Below, in pieces: positions 18,090 through 28,213 of a stretch of DNA of 64,000 nucleotides. Numbering within the stretch: position 1 is the stretch's first letter; every line of letters begins with the position of its first letter. Location of the stretch: positions 51,164 to 115,163 of the forward strand of contig NZ_JANQOM010000063.1 of assembly GCF_028289625.1 (NCBI RefSeq). Direction: 5' to 3'. The notes below the pieces were generated by a model. It saw only the letters and a list, made by a program, of their open reading frames with translations. It did not search any database and was not told the DNA's origin. The translations under genes and the position numbers were made by a program. Source of the stretch: Winogradskyella sp. Its GTDB lineage: Bacteria > Bacteroidota > Bacteroidia > Flavobacteriales > Flavobacteriaceae.

Positions 18090-18097
18090 TAACTTTG
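18090..18097 (+). promoter_or_regulatory. Predicted ssb promoter (-7 element)
   Basis: TAACTTTG is an exact TAnnTTTG match 21 bases before the ssb ATG, so ssb-gldE-gldD may have its own promoter. Confidence 0.55.
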
Positions 18098-18118
18098 TAG
18101 GCTAAATCAATTTTTAAT

Positions 18119-18565
18119 ATGTCTGGAACATTAAATAAAGTAATGCTAATTGGTCATTTAGGGGATGAAGTAAAAATGCATTATTTCGATGATAAAAATT
18201 GTGTAGGTAGATTTCCTTTGGCAACTAATGAAACCTATACCAACAAAACAACGAACGAGCGTATTTCTAATACCGAATGGCACAATATTGTGGTGAGAAA
18301 TAAAGCTGCCGAAATTTGTGAAAAGTACCTTAGCAAGGGGGATAAAGTTTATATAGAAGGTCGGATTAAGACCAGAAAGTGGACCGATGATAAGGGCATG
18401 GAACGTTACTCAACCGAGATACAGTGTACCGACTTCACCTTTTTGACCAATAGGAGCGAACAGCAGCAAATGCAACCACCAAATACCAATCAACCCGTTC
18501 AACCACAACAACAAACACAAAATAGTGTTGTCCCTGAGGTTGATGACGATGACTTACCATTTTAA
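18119..18565 (+). CDS. ssb: Single-stranded DNA-binding protein
   Basis: Coats single-stranded DNA in replication and repair. It has 148 residues with an OB fold (about 1-110: LNKVMLIGHLGDEVKM, then EWHNIVV, then KVYIEGRIKTRKW), a Gln/Pro-rich linker and an acidic tip DDDDLPF that recruits partner proteins. The gldE start follows after 17 bases. Confidence 0.96.
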   Translation: MSGTLNKVMLIGHLGDEVKMHYFDDKNCVGRFPLATNETYTNKTTNERISNTEWHNIVVRNKAAEICEKYLSKGDKVYIEGRIKTRKWTDDKGMERYSTEIQCTDFTFLTNRSEQQQMQPPNTNQPVQPQQQTQNSVVPEVDDDDLPF

Positions 18566-18582
18566 TTTAATATAATTATATC

Positions 18583-19902
18583 TTGGATCCTGAACCCTCG
18601 GTTTTATTTTCGAATCTATTAGTTTCCAATACCTCATTTATTACTAGTGTAGTATTGCTATTTATACTGCTTGCTTGCTCTGCACTGATTTCTGGTGCCG
18701 AAGTTGCGCTCTTTTCGTTAACAAAATCCAATATCGATGAAGGTATTGAGAATAAATCCTCGGCGATTGAAATTGTTGCTTCTCTACTAGAGCGCCCTAA
18801 GAAATTATTAGCCACCATTTTAGTAGCCAACAATTTTATAAACATAGCCATAGTACTTCTATTCGCTTATATAGGTGAAACACTTTTTAGGGATATTACC
18901 AATCCCATATTGCGATTTTTTTTAGAAGTTGTTTCAGCTACATTTTTGATATTGCTTTTTGGGGAAATTATACCAAAAATTTATGCCAGTAGAAACAGTG
19001 TAAAATTCTCTTCATTTATGGCTAGACCATTGAAGATATTAGATATTGTGTTTTCGCCTATTAGTCTCCCTATGCGCTATGGTACATTAAAAATTGAAGA
19101 GCGGTTTGGCAAGCAGAGGTCGAATCTTAGCGTCGATCAGCTATCCCAGGCATTAGAACTAACAGACAACAACGATACGACGCAAGAAGAACAAAAGCTA
19201 CTTCAAGGCATTGTTTCTTTTGGGAACACGGATACAAAACAGGTAATGCGGCCTCGAATGGACTTATTCGCACTCAATATAGAGACCCCTTTTGAAAATA
19301 TATTAGAAGAAATCGTCGACAATGGCTACTCTAGAATTCCTGTTTACGAGGAAAGTGTTGATACCATTAAGGGGATACTTTATGTGAAAGATTTATTGCC
19401 ACATCTAAACAAGCAAGCATTTGATTGGCCAAGTATTTTGCGAGAACCTTTTTTTGTACCAGAAAACAAGAAGTTAGATGACCTAATGGTAGAATTTCAA
19501 ACTAAAAAAGTCCATCTTGCTGTTGTTGTTGATGAGTATGGTGGTACTTCAGGTCTAGTGTCTCTAGAGGATGTCATTGAGGAAATCGTAGGTGATATTA
19601 GTGACGAATATGATGATGACGATTTAATTTATGCCAAGTTGGATGATTACAACTATAGTTTTGAAGGCAAGACACCGTTAAAGGACGTTTACAAGATTAT
19701 AGGTATAGAAGACGAATCAGAAGATTTTGAAAACCGTAAGGGTGAAGCTGAGACACTTGCAGGTTTTGTTTTGGAAATTTCTGGTGGTTTCCCAAGAGTA
19801 GGAAGCAAAATAAATTTCAAAAATTACGTTTTTACTATTGAAGCTTTAGAACGAAAACGCATCAAGCAGATTAAGCTTACAATATTAAACACCAACATAT
19901 GA
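18583..19902 (+). CDS. gldE: Gliding motility-associated protein GldE (CNNM/CBS domain membrane protein)
   Basis: A 439-residue inner-membrane protein of the HlyC/CorC-like group. It has an N-terminal DUF21/CNNM membrane domain (about 10-200; SALISGAEVALFSL near 34-47), a tandem CBS pair (about 215-335; VMRPRMDLFAL, VVDEYGGTSGLVSLEDVIEEI) and a CorC-type C-terminal domain. In flavobacteria GldE supports GldD and gliding/T9SS function. The start is a TTG at 18583: no ATG is suitably placed and the MDPEPS N-terminus fits. The stop overlaps the gldD ATG by four bases (ATGA). Confidence 0.92.
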   Translation: MDPEPSVLFSNLLVSNTSFITSVVLLFILLACSALISGAEVALFSLTKSNIDEGIENKSSAIEIVASLLERPKKLLATILVANNFINIAIVLLFAYIGETLFRDITNPILRFFLEVVSATFLILLFGEIIPKIYASRNSVKFSSFMARPLKILDIVFSPISLPMRYGTLKIEERFGKQRSNLSVDQLSQALELTDNNDTTQEEQKLLQGIVSFGNTDTKQVMRPRMDLFALNIETPFENILEEIVDNGYSRIPVYEESVDTIKGILYVKDLLPHLNKQAFDWPSILREPFFVPENKKLDDLMVEFQTKKVHLAVVVDEYGGTSGLVSLEDVIEEIVGDISDEYDDDDLIYAKLDDYNYSFEGKTPLKDVYKIIGIEDESEDFENRKGEAETLAGFVLEISGGFPRVGSKINFKNYVFTIEALERKRIKQIKLTILNTNI

Positions 19903-20468
19903 AGCGTGTGATCATACTTATACTAAGTCTCTTCTTGTTGGGTTGTGGTGATGACCCACTACCCAAACCTAAGGGCTATTTAAGATTAGAATACCCAGAT
20001 GCTACATACAAAAAAACCATAGTATCCCTTCCTTTTACTTTTGAAAAGAATGCCTTATCTGCACCTATTTCTAAAGTAAAATCATCTGATAAAACAAAAG
20101 GGATAGATGTGAAGTACCCTTCATTAAAAGCCACAATATACCTTACCTATCAAGAAGTAAAGGATAACAATTTAGACAGCCTGCTTCGTGACGCACAAAA
20201 TCTTACCCAAAAGCACACAATTAAAGCTGATGAGATATCATATAATCCTTATGAAGATTTTGACAATAAGGTCTATGGTATGTTTTATGAAATTGGGGGC
20301 GATGCGGCTTCGCAATCCCAATTTTATGTTACCGATAGTATAAACCACTTTTTAAGTGGGTCTTTATATTTCTATGCAAGGCCTAATTACGATTCCATAT
20401 ATCCAGCCTCAGAATATCTTAAAAAGGATATTAAGCGCATTATGGAATCGATACGGTGGGTAGATTAA
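19899..20468 (+). CDS. gldD: Gliding motility lipoprotein GldD
   Basis: A 189-residue lipoprotein with signal and lipobox LLGC (Cys 16), followed by the typical PKPKGYLRLEYP start of the mature protein. GldD is required for gliding and T9SS-linked secretion in Flavobacterium. It overlaps gldE by four bases and ends the mutY-ssb-gldE-gldD run. It converges on pgi with no clear hairpin in the 121-base gap. Confidence 0.93.
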   Translation: MKRVIILILSLFLLGCGDDPLPKPKGYLRLEYPDATYKKTIVSLPFTFEKNALSAPISKVKSSDKTKGIDVKYPSLKATIYLTYQEVKDNNLDSLLRDAQNLTQKHTIKADEISYNPYEDFDNKVYGMFYEIGGDAASQSQFYVTDSINHFLSGSLYFYARPNYDSIYPASEYLKKDIKRIMESIRWVD

Positions 20469-20589
20469 TACATTTCCCAAATTATCACCACCTCTGAAGC
20501 AAGTTGACAGTTAGTTTCTAAAGACTTACATCAATATTGTTTATGCTAATTACGATTAAGGGGTTGTAAGAAACATATTTGTTACACCA

Positions 20590-22233
20590 TTATGATGTTC
20601 TAAAATGAGTAATTAAATTTTGGGTGGAAGTATCGTGTTGACTTGCACTTGTGCCAGAATCTAATTCCTTGAGGATAGTTTTTGCTAATTGTTTCCCTAA
20701 TTCTACTCCAAATTGGTCATAACTATATATATTCCATACAATACCTTGAACAAATATCTTATGCTCATACATAGCAATAAGTTTTCCAAGGCTTTCGGGT
20801 GTAAGTTTTTTTATTAATATAGAGGTTGTTGGTTTATTGCCTTCGAATATTTTGAACGGTAACAATTTGTCTTTTTCTTCCTCTGATGTGGATTGACCAC
20901 TTAATTCTGATAAAACTTCAGCTTTGGTTTTACCATTCATTAAAGCCTCTGTCTGGGCAAAATAATTAGACATTAGCTTATTGTGATGATCTTTGTTGCC
21001 ATGAAGTGATTCTATAAACCCTATAAAATCTGCAGGAATTAGTTTAGTGCCTTGATGAATCAGCTGAAAAAAAGCATGTTGCGAATTGGTGCCTGGTTCT
21101 CCCCAAATTATGGTTCCGGTTTGATAATCCACAACATTTCCTTTTCTGTCAACATATTTTCCATTACTCTCCATTATACCTTGTTGCAAATAAGTAGCAA
21201 ACTGATTTAAATATTGTGAATAGGGTATGATTGCTTCGCTTTCGGCATTAAAAAAATTATTGTACCAAACGGTCAATAATGCAGATATTACAGGTATATT
21301 CTCTTTAAAATCTGTGTCTCTAAAATGCTTGTCCATTTTATGGGCTCCATTAAGTAGACTTTCAAAGTTATTATAGCCTATGGCCAAGCTTATTGATAAG
21401 CCCACAGCACTCCATAACGAAAAACGACCGCCAACCCAATCTTTCATAGGAAAGATATTGTCTTCATCAATACCAAATGCTTTAACGCTATCAATATTTG
21501 TAGATACCGCTACAAAATGCTTTGAGACAGCTTCTAGTGGCAACGACTCTAAAAACCAGGCTCTTATTGAATTGGCATTTGAAAGGGTTTCTTGGGTAGT
21601 AAAGGTTTTAGAAACGATGACAAAAAGTGTGGTCTCTGGCTTTAAACGTTTGATTATTTCGTTATAATGATCTCCATCAACGTTACTCACAAAATGTGTA
21701 TTCAGGTGATTCTTATAATATTGTAAGGAATCTACAACCATAGCTGGCCCAAGATCAGAGCCACCAATACCAATATTTACAATATCCGTAATCGTCTGAC
21801 CTGTGAAACCTTTATGTTCCCCAGAAACAACAGCTTCAGTAAACCCCCTAATTTTTTCTTTTACTTCAAAAACTTTAGGGATAATATTTTCACCATCCAC
21901 AAATACTTCAGTAGTTTTTGGCGAACGTAATGCCGTATGCAAAACCGCCCTTCCTTCAGTAGCATTTATAATATCACCACTAAAATATTTTGAAATGGCA
22001 TCTTTTAAATCGACATCATTTGCCAAATCAATAAGACAAGCTAAAGTCTCATCTGTAATTCTATTTTTAGAAAAATCAACATAAAAATCATCCCACTTTA
22101 TCGTTAAATCTGTAGCTCTATTAGAATCAGTATCGAACAACTCTTTAAGGTGTTTGCCTTTTATGGTTTCAAAATGTGATTGTAGTTTTTTCCAAGAATT
22201 TGTTGTGGTCGGATTGGTAGATTTAAGTGCCAT
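20590..22233 (-). CDS. pgi: Glucose-6-phosphate isomerase
   Basis: Interconverts glucose-6-phosphate and fructose-6-phosphate in glycolysis/gluconeogenesis. The 547 residues match the long bacterial form. Signatures include [12 protein letters not shown] (about 152-163), the sugar-phosphate site SKTFTTQET, the [14 protein letters not shown] block, and a [16 protein letters not shown] block carrying the catalytic His. Its start overlaps the stop of the M23 peptidase by one base (TAATG), so it ends a four-gene minus-strand operon. Confidence 0.97.
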   Translation of the reverse strand: MALKSTNPTTTNSWKKLQSHFETIKGKHLKELFDTDSNRATDLTIKWDDFYVDFSKNRITDETLACLIDLANDVDLKDAISKYFSGDIINATEGRAVLHTALRSPKTTEVFVDGENIIPKVFEVKEKIRGFTEAVVSGEHKGFTGQTITDIVNIGIGGSDLGPAMVVDSLQYYKNHLNTHFVSNVDGDHYNEIIKRLKPETTLFVIVSKTFTTQETLSNANSIRAWFLESLPLEAVSKHFVAVSTNIDSVKAFGIDEDNIFPMKDWVGGRFSLWSAVGLSISLAIGYNNFESLLNGAHKMDKHFRDTDFKENIPVISALLTVWYNNFFNAESEAIIPYSQYLNQFATYLQQGIMESNGKYVDRKGNVVDYQTGTIIWGEPGTNSQHAFFQLIHQGTKLIPADFIGFIESLHGNKDHHNKLMSNYFAQTEALMNGKTKAEVLSELSGQSTSEEEKDKLLPFKIFEGNKPTTSILIKKLTPESLGKLIAMYEHKIFVQGIVWNIYSYDQFGVELGKQLAKTILKELDSGTSASQHDTSTQNLITHFRTS

Positions 22234-23555
22234 TATTGTATATCTGTAAGAGGGTCCTCGGTTATTGTGTTTTCTGTTTCTTTAGTAAGTTCAGCTTCTA
22301 AAAAGAAAATATTGTCTAGCCTTAGCCTAATTGGTTTTATGTATTCTAAATATCTTACCTTTAAGCTATCAGAAATTGGCTCTGCTTCAGGCAGTTTTTG
22401 TTTAAACGGATCAACTTGTCTTCCATTTTTCCAAAAGCGATAGCAAACATGTGGACCGCCTGTATTTCCTGTCATGCCAACCCAACCTATGACATCGCCT
22501 TGTTTTACGTAATCGCCCTTCTTTACATTTTGAGCCTTCATATGTAAATATTGGGTCATATATGTGGCATTATGCCTTATTTTAACGTATTTGCCATTGC
22601 CACCTCTTCTTGTCGATTCAATAACGGTTCCGTTTGCGGTTGCCATAATTGGAGTACCTATTGGTGCGGCAAAATCAGTACCCTTATGAGGTCTTATTTT
22701 GTAACCATAATAGGCAATACGACGTTTTAGATTGTAGCGCGAAGACAGCCGTCCGAACTTAACTGGCATCTTCAGAAATGCACGGCGAAGATTTTTAGCT
22801 TTTTCATCAAAGTAATCTTTAATATTTTTAATAGAATCCGTTTCGAATTGAAAGGCGTACAATGTATCCCCTTTATGCTCAAAATAAGCAGCCTGCACAT
22901 CGTGTACACCAGCGTATATGGAATCGTTAATATATTTATCAGTATAAATTACCTTAAATCTGTCCCCAGGGAGTAGTTTTCTAAAATCTATAGTCCATGC
23001 ATAAATATCATCTGCCAATTTGTTAGCCAATACTTGGCTCAGACCTTTTTCTTCTAATGTCAGTGATATGTTATTTTCTATAATACCAGTAGCCGTTTTT
23101 TCGATGTATGTTATTGGTTTTGTCTTTGTATAAGCTTGTATGGAATCCTTAAAATCAATAACCACATAGTCTTCCAATGTGTTCTGATAAATAAAGGTAG
23201 TGGGCTTTTGGATACTGTCGTTATTATTCTCTTTTGAATATAGCAGCGTATAAGGTTTGCCGACTTGAAGCTTTGTTGCTATATCAAAAGTGTCTTTTGT
23301 CTTTTCAGCAATTTGAAAGATTTCTGGATAACCAATGTTATGGCGTTCTAGAATGATACCAAAAGTATCTCCTTTCTTAATGGTGTCTCGTTTAAATTCG
23401 TATTGGCTTTGGTCAAAACCAAATTCTATTATTTTTTTTTCTTCTATCTTTTCTGCAATGTCTTTTTTGGCTTTAGATGGTATGTTATCTTCTTTACATG
23501 CAAAAACAAGTACTATAAAAACGGCTATTGCTATTAATCGTTTTATGTGCATCAA
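22233..23555 (-). CDS. M23 family metallopeptidase lipoprotein
   Basis: A predicted cell-wall endopeptidase of 440 residues. The N-terminus [20 protein letters not shown] has a lipobox Cys at 20. A LysM/OapA-like region follows (about 55-115: [18 protein letters not shown]). The LytM peptidase core is at about 285-390 and includes the zinc-binding H-x3-D (HKGTD), then YLHMK and HVCYRFW with the active-site histidines, so it looks catalytically intact. It lies between the tryptophan dioxygenase and pgi in one operon. Confidence 0.9.
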   Translation of the reverse strand: MMHIKRLIAIAVFIVLVFACKEDNIPSKAKKDIAEKIEEKKIIEFGFDQSQYEFKRDTIKKGDTFGIILERHNIGYPEIFQIAEKTKDTFDIATKLQVGKPYTLLYSKENNNDSIQKPTTFIYQNTLEDYVVIDFKDSIQAYTKTKPITYIEKTATGIIENNISLTLEEKGLSQVLANKLADDIYAWTIDFRKLLPGDRFKVIYTDKYINDSIYAGVHDVQAAYFEHKGDTLYAFQFETDSIKNIKDYFDEKAKNLRRAFLKMPVKFGRLSSRYNLKRRIAYYGYKIRPHKGTDFAAPIGTPIMATANGTVIESTRRGGNGKYVKIRHNATYMTQYLHMKAQNVKKGDYVKQGDVIGWVGMTGNTGGPHVCYRFWKNGRQVDPFKQKLPEAEPISDSLKVRYLEYIKPIRLRLDNIFFLEAELTKETENTITEDPLTDIQ

Positions 23556-23564
23556 TTGTGCTAA

Positions 23565-24497
23565 TTATATGTTATTTCCCCAATTTTCTAATTCCTCTTC
23601 TGTCCATAAATCTGGAAAGAAAATACGTTTTTGATATTTCGGATGCATATACTTTTTCCAATCACTTCCTCCTGTTGCCTCTCCATCGCCTATACCACTG
23701 TCTATGTAATGCTTTGCAGTATTATAATGTGCCATAACCCAAGTGACATTAACTGTATAATCAAAATGGCGCATCGCTTTTACTAAATCTTCATCGTTTT
23801 GATCTTCTTTTGGTAATTCTTTAAAACGTGTCCAGAGATTTTTAGTATTGTAAGCTTCCATAAATCTTAAGAACTCGTCCTTATAACGCTTTTCAAAATT
23901 AATTAAAAGTGTGGATTTTTCACCTGTTTTATGATCTTTTCCTGCTGCTTGCCAATACAAATGTTCAAAGGCATGCGTATAAGGTGTATTCCTATCTATA
24001 TTTTTCCTAAATCTGTAATCTATAAGATTTATTAACTCAGTGGATGCAAACTCGATAAGCCTGTATTGAGCACTTTGAAATCCACTGGCAGGAGTCAAGG
24101 TATATCTAAACTTCATGTATTGCTCAACTTCCATCCCTTCGCGCATAATGTTGAAAGACGTTGTAAGCATATCAAAATAACGGCTAATGCGCATTATTTT
24201 GTTTTCAAAAAACACAACATCTAAGTTTTCTTTTTCAGCAACCTGTGAAATTTCCCAGAGAATCATCTTAAAAATAAGTTCATTGATTTGATGGTAGGCA
24301 ATAAAAACCATCTCATCTGGAAGTGTTGTACGTTGAGTCTGAAGATTTAGCAATGCATCGGTTTGGATATAGTCCCAATACGTAATCGGCTTGCTATATA
24401 GCAAGCCGTATAAATGGTCGTCTGTATCTTGGTCTATTTTGGTATACTTCTCTTGAAGCGCTTTTATAATGTCTTCGTAATTTGGCTGATCTGACAT
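23565..24497 (-). CDS. Tryptophan 2,3-dioxygenase family protein
   Basis: A heme enzyme that opens tryptophan's indole ring to N-formylkynurenine, the first step of the kynurenine pathway. The 310 residues contain the family hallmarks YWDYIQTDALLNLQ, FIAYHQINELIFK, and the PASGFQSAQYRLIEF block. A late histidine in VMAHYNTAKH sits where the proximal heme ligand is expected, followed by TGGSDW and FFPDLW. Other kynurenine genes are not in the window. It is 9 bases from the M23 gene and 3 bases from the DUF3108 gene. Confidence 0.88.
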   Translation of the reverse strand: MSDQPNYEDIIKALQEKYTKIDQDTDDHLYGLLYSKPITYWDYIQTDALLNLQTQRTTLPDEMVFIAYHQINELIFKMILWEISQVAEKENLDVVFFENKIMRISRYFDMLTTSFNIMREGMEVEQYMKFRYTLTPASGFQSAQYRLIEFASTELINLIDYRFRKNIDRNTPYTHAFEHLYWQAAGKDHKTGEKSTLLINFEKRYKDEFLRFMEAYNTKNLWTRFKELPKEDQNDEDLVKAMRHFDYTVNVTWVMAHYNTAKHYIDSGIGDGEATGGSDWKKYMHPKYQKRIFFPDLWTEEELENWGNNI

Positions 24498-24500
24498 AAA

Positions 24501-25295
24501 TTAATTATCAAATATAATTGGAAAGTAATGTTTTAGTCCTTTAAACTGGACTAAATCTGCACGTAAAGATCCTACAGCAAGATCTGCTTTTATTTTTAAT
24601 GGAATTTTGTTTTTGTCTGCACTTACCCACAATGTTAAACTCTCTTCTTCTTTAAAAACACGGCCAGCCATAACATAAGGCCTAAATTTAAGGGACCTTA
24701 CCTTAACCCTAGAACCATTAATATCTACCTTTATGATTTCTTTTCCCAAGTACTTAAGTTTAAAACCGTAATTCTCTGCATCGAAGAACATATTAGACCT
24801 TATTTCGTCTCCTTTTTTTAAGGATTCAATATCTATTTTATTTCTGAGATAATAGTACATAGATACCATATCCTGAACATCTTTTTCGGTAGTTACGGTC
24901 GTAACCTTTTTATGCTTTTTATTATTGACTATTGCCTTTTGTTCTTCTTGATTAAACTCAATTTCTATGTCTTTAGTGTAGCCACCCTCATCTACTTTTC
25001 TGATAAACTTATATGGAACACCAGTTTGCGTATCAAAGTAACTTTCATAGCGGTCCCTTACTTTAAAGAAGGTGTTTACTATTCCAGTAGTTTTTCCTTT
25101 TCCTACGACATGAAAAACGGACTTTCCTTTTAATTTTTTTTCTTCAACTTTTAAGGTTCCTTCACCTGCCTTAAACCAGCCACTATAGCTCATTCTAAAT
25201 TTAAACCACTCTCCTGATTGAAAGGCAGTTTCTTTTTGAACATCGGGGGCTTTTAGTCCAATTAAGAAAACCAATATGGTAAATAAATATTTCAT
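24501..25295 (-). CDS. DUF3108 domain-containing exported protein
   Basis: A 264-residue protein with a signal peptide (MKYLFTILVFLIGLKA). It shows the DUF3108 pattern: GEWFKFRMSYSGWFKAGEGTL near the start, a VVGKGKTTG segment, DRYESYFDT, and a C-terminal SLTLWVSADKNKIPLK. Members are predicted periplasmic beta-rich proteins of unknown function. It is first in the run DUF3108-tryptophan dioxygenase-M23-pgi. Confidence 0.82.
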   Translation of the reverse strand: MKYLFTILVFLIGLKAPDVQKETAFQSGEWFKFRMSYSGWFKAGEGTLKVEEKKLKGKSVFHVVGKGKTTGIVNTFFKVRDRYESYFDTQTGVPYKFIRKVDEGGYTKDIEIEFNQEEQKAIVNNKKHKKVTTVTTEKDVQDMVSMYYYLRNKIDIESLKKGDEIRSNMFFDAENYGFKLKYLGKEIIKVDINGSRVKVRSLKFRPYVMAGRVFKEEESLTLWVSADKNKIPLKIKADLAVGSLRADLVQFKGLKHYFPIIFDN

Positions 25296-25537
25296 ACTCT
25301 ACAGTTTGTAAATTTAAATAATGTAACGCAATTTTAATGTTACTATTCTCTTAAATACAATTACTGTTCCAAATCTATTAAAACCCTGAAGCACAAGCAA
25401 AAACCTTAGTTGTTTTCTAAAATTTTTCGATTAATGCTCACATTTTTAAGATTCTTCGATGTTAATGTAGAACAAACCAAAACACAGAGATACTAATTTA
25501 TTTTTGTGCAATAAATTTTAGAGTTAGTTTTTATATT

Positions 25538-25569
25538 AGCGCGTTTAGAAGTAGGGGTCTAGACGCGCT
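25538..25569. terminator. Strong stem-loop between hppD and the DUF3108 operon
   Basis: AGCGCGTTTAGA (25538-25549) pairs over 12 bp, with one G-U pair, with TCTAGACGCGCT (25558-25569) around an 8-base loop. It lies 7 bases past the hppD stop. There is no good T tract on the minus strand; on the plus strand CAATTTTTAT follows. It may end or stabilise the hmgA/hppD mRNA. The spacer 25296-25576 shows nothing else. Confidence 0.6.
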
Positions 25570-25576
25570 TCAATTT

Positions 25577-26734
25577 TTATAAGGTACCTCTCTTTGCCTG
25601 TTCGCGCTCTATGGATTCGAATAACGCTTTAAAATTGCCTGCGCCAAAACCTTGGGCTCCCATTCGTTGAATAATTTCAAAAAATAAGGTCGGGCGATCT
25701 TCTACCGGTTTAGTGAATATTTGTAGCAAATAACCTTCTTCATCTGCATCTACCAAAATCGATAATTTTTGAAGCTCAGCAATATCTTCTTTCATCATTT
25801 CCATATGAACACCTAATCGCTCTGGAATCATATCGTAATATGCTTGAGGTGGAGGTGGCAAAAATTCTATGCCTCTAGCTTTTAATTGCGATACTGTTTT
25901 TATGATATCATCAGTAGCTACAGCTATATGTTGCACGCCAGAATCTTCATAAAAATCCAGATATTCTTCTATCTGTGATTTTTTAGCAGCTTTTGCTGGC
26001 TCATTAATCGGAAACTTAATACGTCCGTTGCCATTACTCATTACTTTACTCATTAAGGCGGAATATTCGGTATGAATTTGCTTATCGTCAAAGGATAGGA
26101 AATTTACAAATCCCATGACATCCTCGTACCATTTCACCCAAGTATTCATTTGTCCCCAGCCTACATTACCTACCATATGGTCTATATATTTTAAACCGAC
26201 AGGTTCTGGATTATAATCACTTTTCCATTCCACAAAACCAGGCATAAATACCCCACTGTAGTTTTTGCGTTCGACAAACATATGAACGGTTTCGCCATAA
26301 GTATAAATCCCAGCCCTAACAACTTCACCAAACTCATCCTTTTCTACAATGGGCTCCATATAAGATTTAGCGCCACGTTTTGTAGTTTCTTCGTAAGACT
26401 TACGTGCATCATCGACCCAAAGCGCAATGACTTTAACACCATCTCCATGCTTTACAATATGGTTATTTATAGGTGATCTGCTATTAAGTGGTGTTGTTAG
26501 CACCAAACGTATCTTATCTTGCTTTAAAACATAGCTAACATGGTCTTTAGAACCTGTTTCCAGACCTTTGTAAGCATACGATTGAAAACCAAATGCGGTT
26601 TTATAAAAATGTGCCGACTGTTTGGCATTACCGACATAAAATTCTACATAATCTGTTCCTAGAAGCGGAAGGAAATCTTGCGCTCCGTCGAATATTTTTT
26701 CTAAACCGTAATTAACGGACTTTACTTCTTTCAT
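25577..26734 (-). CDS. hppD: 4-hydroxyphenylpyruvate dioxygenase
   Basis: A non-heme iron enzyme turning 4-hydroxyphenylpyruvate (from tyrosine) into homogentisate. It has 385 residues with two vicinal-oxygen-chelate domains (about 18-155 and 180-350). The iron ligands are visible as His in DHMVGNV, His in GVQHIA and Glu in FFEIIQR near the C-terminus, which ends with the typical GFGAGNFKALFESIE. It follows homogentisate dioxygenase in the same direction after 134 bases, so two consecutive steps of tyrosine breakdown lie together. Confidence 0.96.
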   Translation of the reverse strand: MKEVKSVNYGLEKIFDGAQDFLPLLGTDYVEFYVGNAKQSAHFYKTAFGFQSYAYKGLETGSKDHVSYVLKQDKIRLVLTTPLNSRSPINNHIVKHGDGVKVIALWVDDARKSYEETTKRGAKSYMEPIVEKDEFGEVVRAGIYTYGETVHMFVERKNYSGVFMPGFVEWKSDYNPEPVGLKYIDHMVGNVGWGQMNTWVKWYEDVMGFVNFLSFDDKQIHTEYSALMSKVMSNGNGRIKFPINEPAKAAKKSQIEEYLDFYEDSGVQHIAVATDDIIKTVSQLKARGIEFLPPPPQAYYDMIPERLGVHMEMMKEDIAELQKLSILVDADEEGYLLQIFTKPVEDRPTLFFEIIQRMGAQGFGAGNFKALFESIEREQAKRGTL

Positions 26735-26756
26735 AATAATTAGAAGCCCCTTCTAA

Positions 26757-26773
26757 CTTCCCCAAGGGGGAAG
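26757..26773. repeat. Short CTTCCCC/GGGGAAG inverted repeat
   Basis: CTTCCCC-AA-GGGGGAAG between hmgA and hppD. Similar CCCC...GGGG palindromes are common in flavobacterial spacers. It has no T tract, so it is not clearly a terminator. Confidence 0.4.
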
Positions 26774-26868
26774 AACTCTTACTGTTGGGCTAAAAGAGTT
26801 TGTTTAAATGGTTATTTTATTTTTTTATGCCACGTGTTCCTTTCTTTCGAAAAGGTTAAGATGGCATT

Positions 26869-28026
26869 TTATTCAATCCAAGATTTAAAATAATCTTCAT
26901 CAGCTATTTTTAAGGCTTCTTCTGTAACCTTTAAAGGTTTGAATGTGTCTACCATAACGGCAAGTTCATCCGTTTTTACCTTACCTATACTTCGTTCCAT
27001 AGCCCCTGGGTGTGGTCCATGCGGAATACCAGCAGGATGCAATGAAATATGACCAGCATCGATATCATTTCTACTCATAAAATCACCATCAACGTAATAG
27101 AGTACCTCATCACTGTCTATATTACTGTGGTTATAAGGGGCTGGTACAGAAAGAGGATGGTAATCATATAATCTTGGCACAAAACTACATACCACAAAAG
27201 CATCGGTTTCAAATGTTTGATGTACTGGTGGTGGTTGGTGTATACGACCAGTTATAGGCTCAAAATCGTGAATTGAAAACGCATATGGATAGTTGTAACC
27301 GTCATAACCCACAACATCGAAAGGGTGCGAAGCATAGACCATATCAAATATCTCATCTTGCTTTTTGATTTTAATTAAAAAATCACCCGATTCGTTATAA
27401 GTTTCTAATTCCTGAGGTTGTCTTAAATCGCGCTCACAGAATGGGGAATGTTCTAAAAGTTGCCCAAACCAATTACGATAACGCTTTGGTGTATAAATAG
27501 GTCTGTAAGATTCTACAATAAATAAACGGTTATCTTCAGAATCAAAGTCTATTTTATAAATAATACCTCTGGGTATCAAAAGGTAATCTCCATATTTAAA
27601 ATCTAAATTACCCAAATGTGTCCTTAATTTGCCCGAGCCTTTATGAATAAAAATCAATTCATCAGCATCTGTATTTTTATAAAAATAATCTTCAGTTGAT
27701 TGTTTGGGTGCTGCTAAAATAATATTACAATCACTATTGGTTAAAACCACCTTTCTACTGTCTAGATAGTCGTTTTCTGGTGTTACCTTAAACCCATGGA
27801 AACGGTAGGATTGCATATTATTTGCCTTTGCTACTTTTGGAGCAATATTGTACTGGGCTTTTATTGCTTTTACCTGTGTTGGGCGTTGCTCGTGATAACT
27901 ATTGGTTGACATGCCGTCAAAGCCAATGGTACCAAATAATTGTTCATAATAAAAGTCACCATTTGGTTTTTTAAACTGTGTATGGCGTTTTGGAGGAATC
28001 TTTCCTAATTTATGGTAAAATGGCAT
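26869..28026 (-). CDS. hmgA: Homogentisate 1,2-dioxygenase
   Basis: Opens the homogentisate ring to maleylacetoacetate. The 385-residue protein has the family's cupin-like N-terminal barrel (QSTEDYFYKNTDADE; LIPRGIIYKI) and a C-terminal iron site with conserved histidines in the RIHQPPPVHQTF, NHSNIDSDEVLYY and HPAGIPHGPHPG blocks. It is upstream of hppD in the same direction. Later enzymes of the pathway are not in this window. Confidence 0.94.
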   Translation of the reverse strand: MPFYHKLGKIPPKRHTQFKKPNGDFYYEQLFGTIGFDGMSTNSYHEQRPTQVKAIKAQYNIAPKVAKANNMQSYRFHGFKVTPENDYLDSRKVVLTNSDCNIILAAPKQSTEDYFYKNTDADELIFIHKGSGKLRTHLGNLDFKYGDYLLIPRGIIYKIDFDSEDNRLFIVESYRPIYTPKRYRNWFGQLLEHSPFCERDLRQPQELETYNESGDFLIKIKKQDEIFDMVYASHPFDVVGYDGYNYPYAFSIHDFEPITGRIHQPPPVHQTFETDAFVVCSFVPRLYDYHPLSVPAPYNHSNIDSDEVLYYVDGDFMSRNDIDAGHISLHPAGIPHGPHPGAMERSIGKVKTDELAVMVDTFKPLKVTEEALKIADEDYFKSWIE

Positions 28027-28213
28027 GTTTGTTTAAAGTTTAAAATTCAATGTTCAAGATTCAATTGACTTTAATACTTTACAGCCAATTGATAGTGTTC
28101 TAAAGGTACAAAAAATGAAGGTATTCCCTTTGAGCCTTGAATTTGCTTCGACTGCAGTTCGGCTTCGCTCAGTGTAGGCTAAATGACACCAAGCAGGAAT
28201 AACGAAACAAAGC
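28027..28213. other. Gene-less spacer with a degenerate dispersed repeat
   Basis: No credible gene is seen between hmgA and the repeat at 28214. About 28146-28190 (TTCGACTGCAGTTCGGCTTCGCTCAGTGT, given in parts: TTCGACTGC, CGCTCAGTGT) resembles worn copies of the small CGCTCAGTGT/GTCATT dispersed elements of Bacteroidota. Confidence 0.4.

Noticed and set aside
18583..18585. Missing ATG of gldE as a sign of a frameshift
   Set aside because: TTG is a usable start, the N-terminus MDPEPS fits GldE, and the frame is intact.
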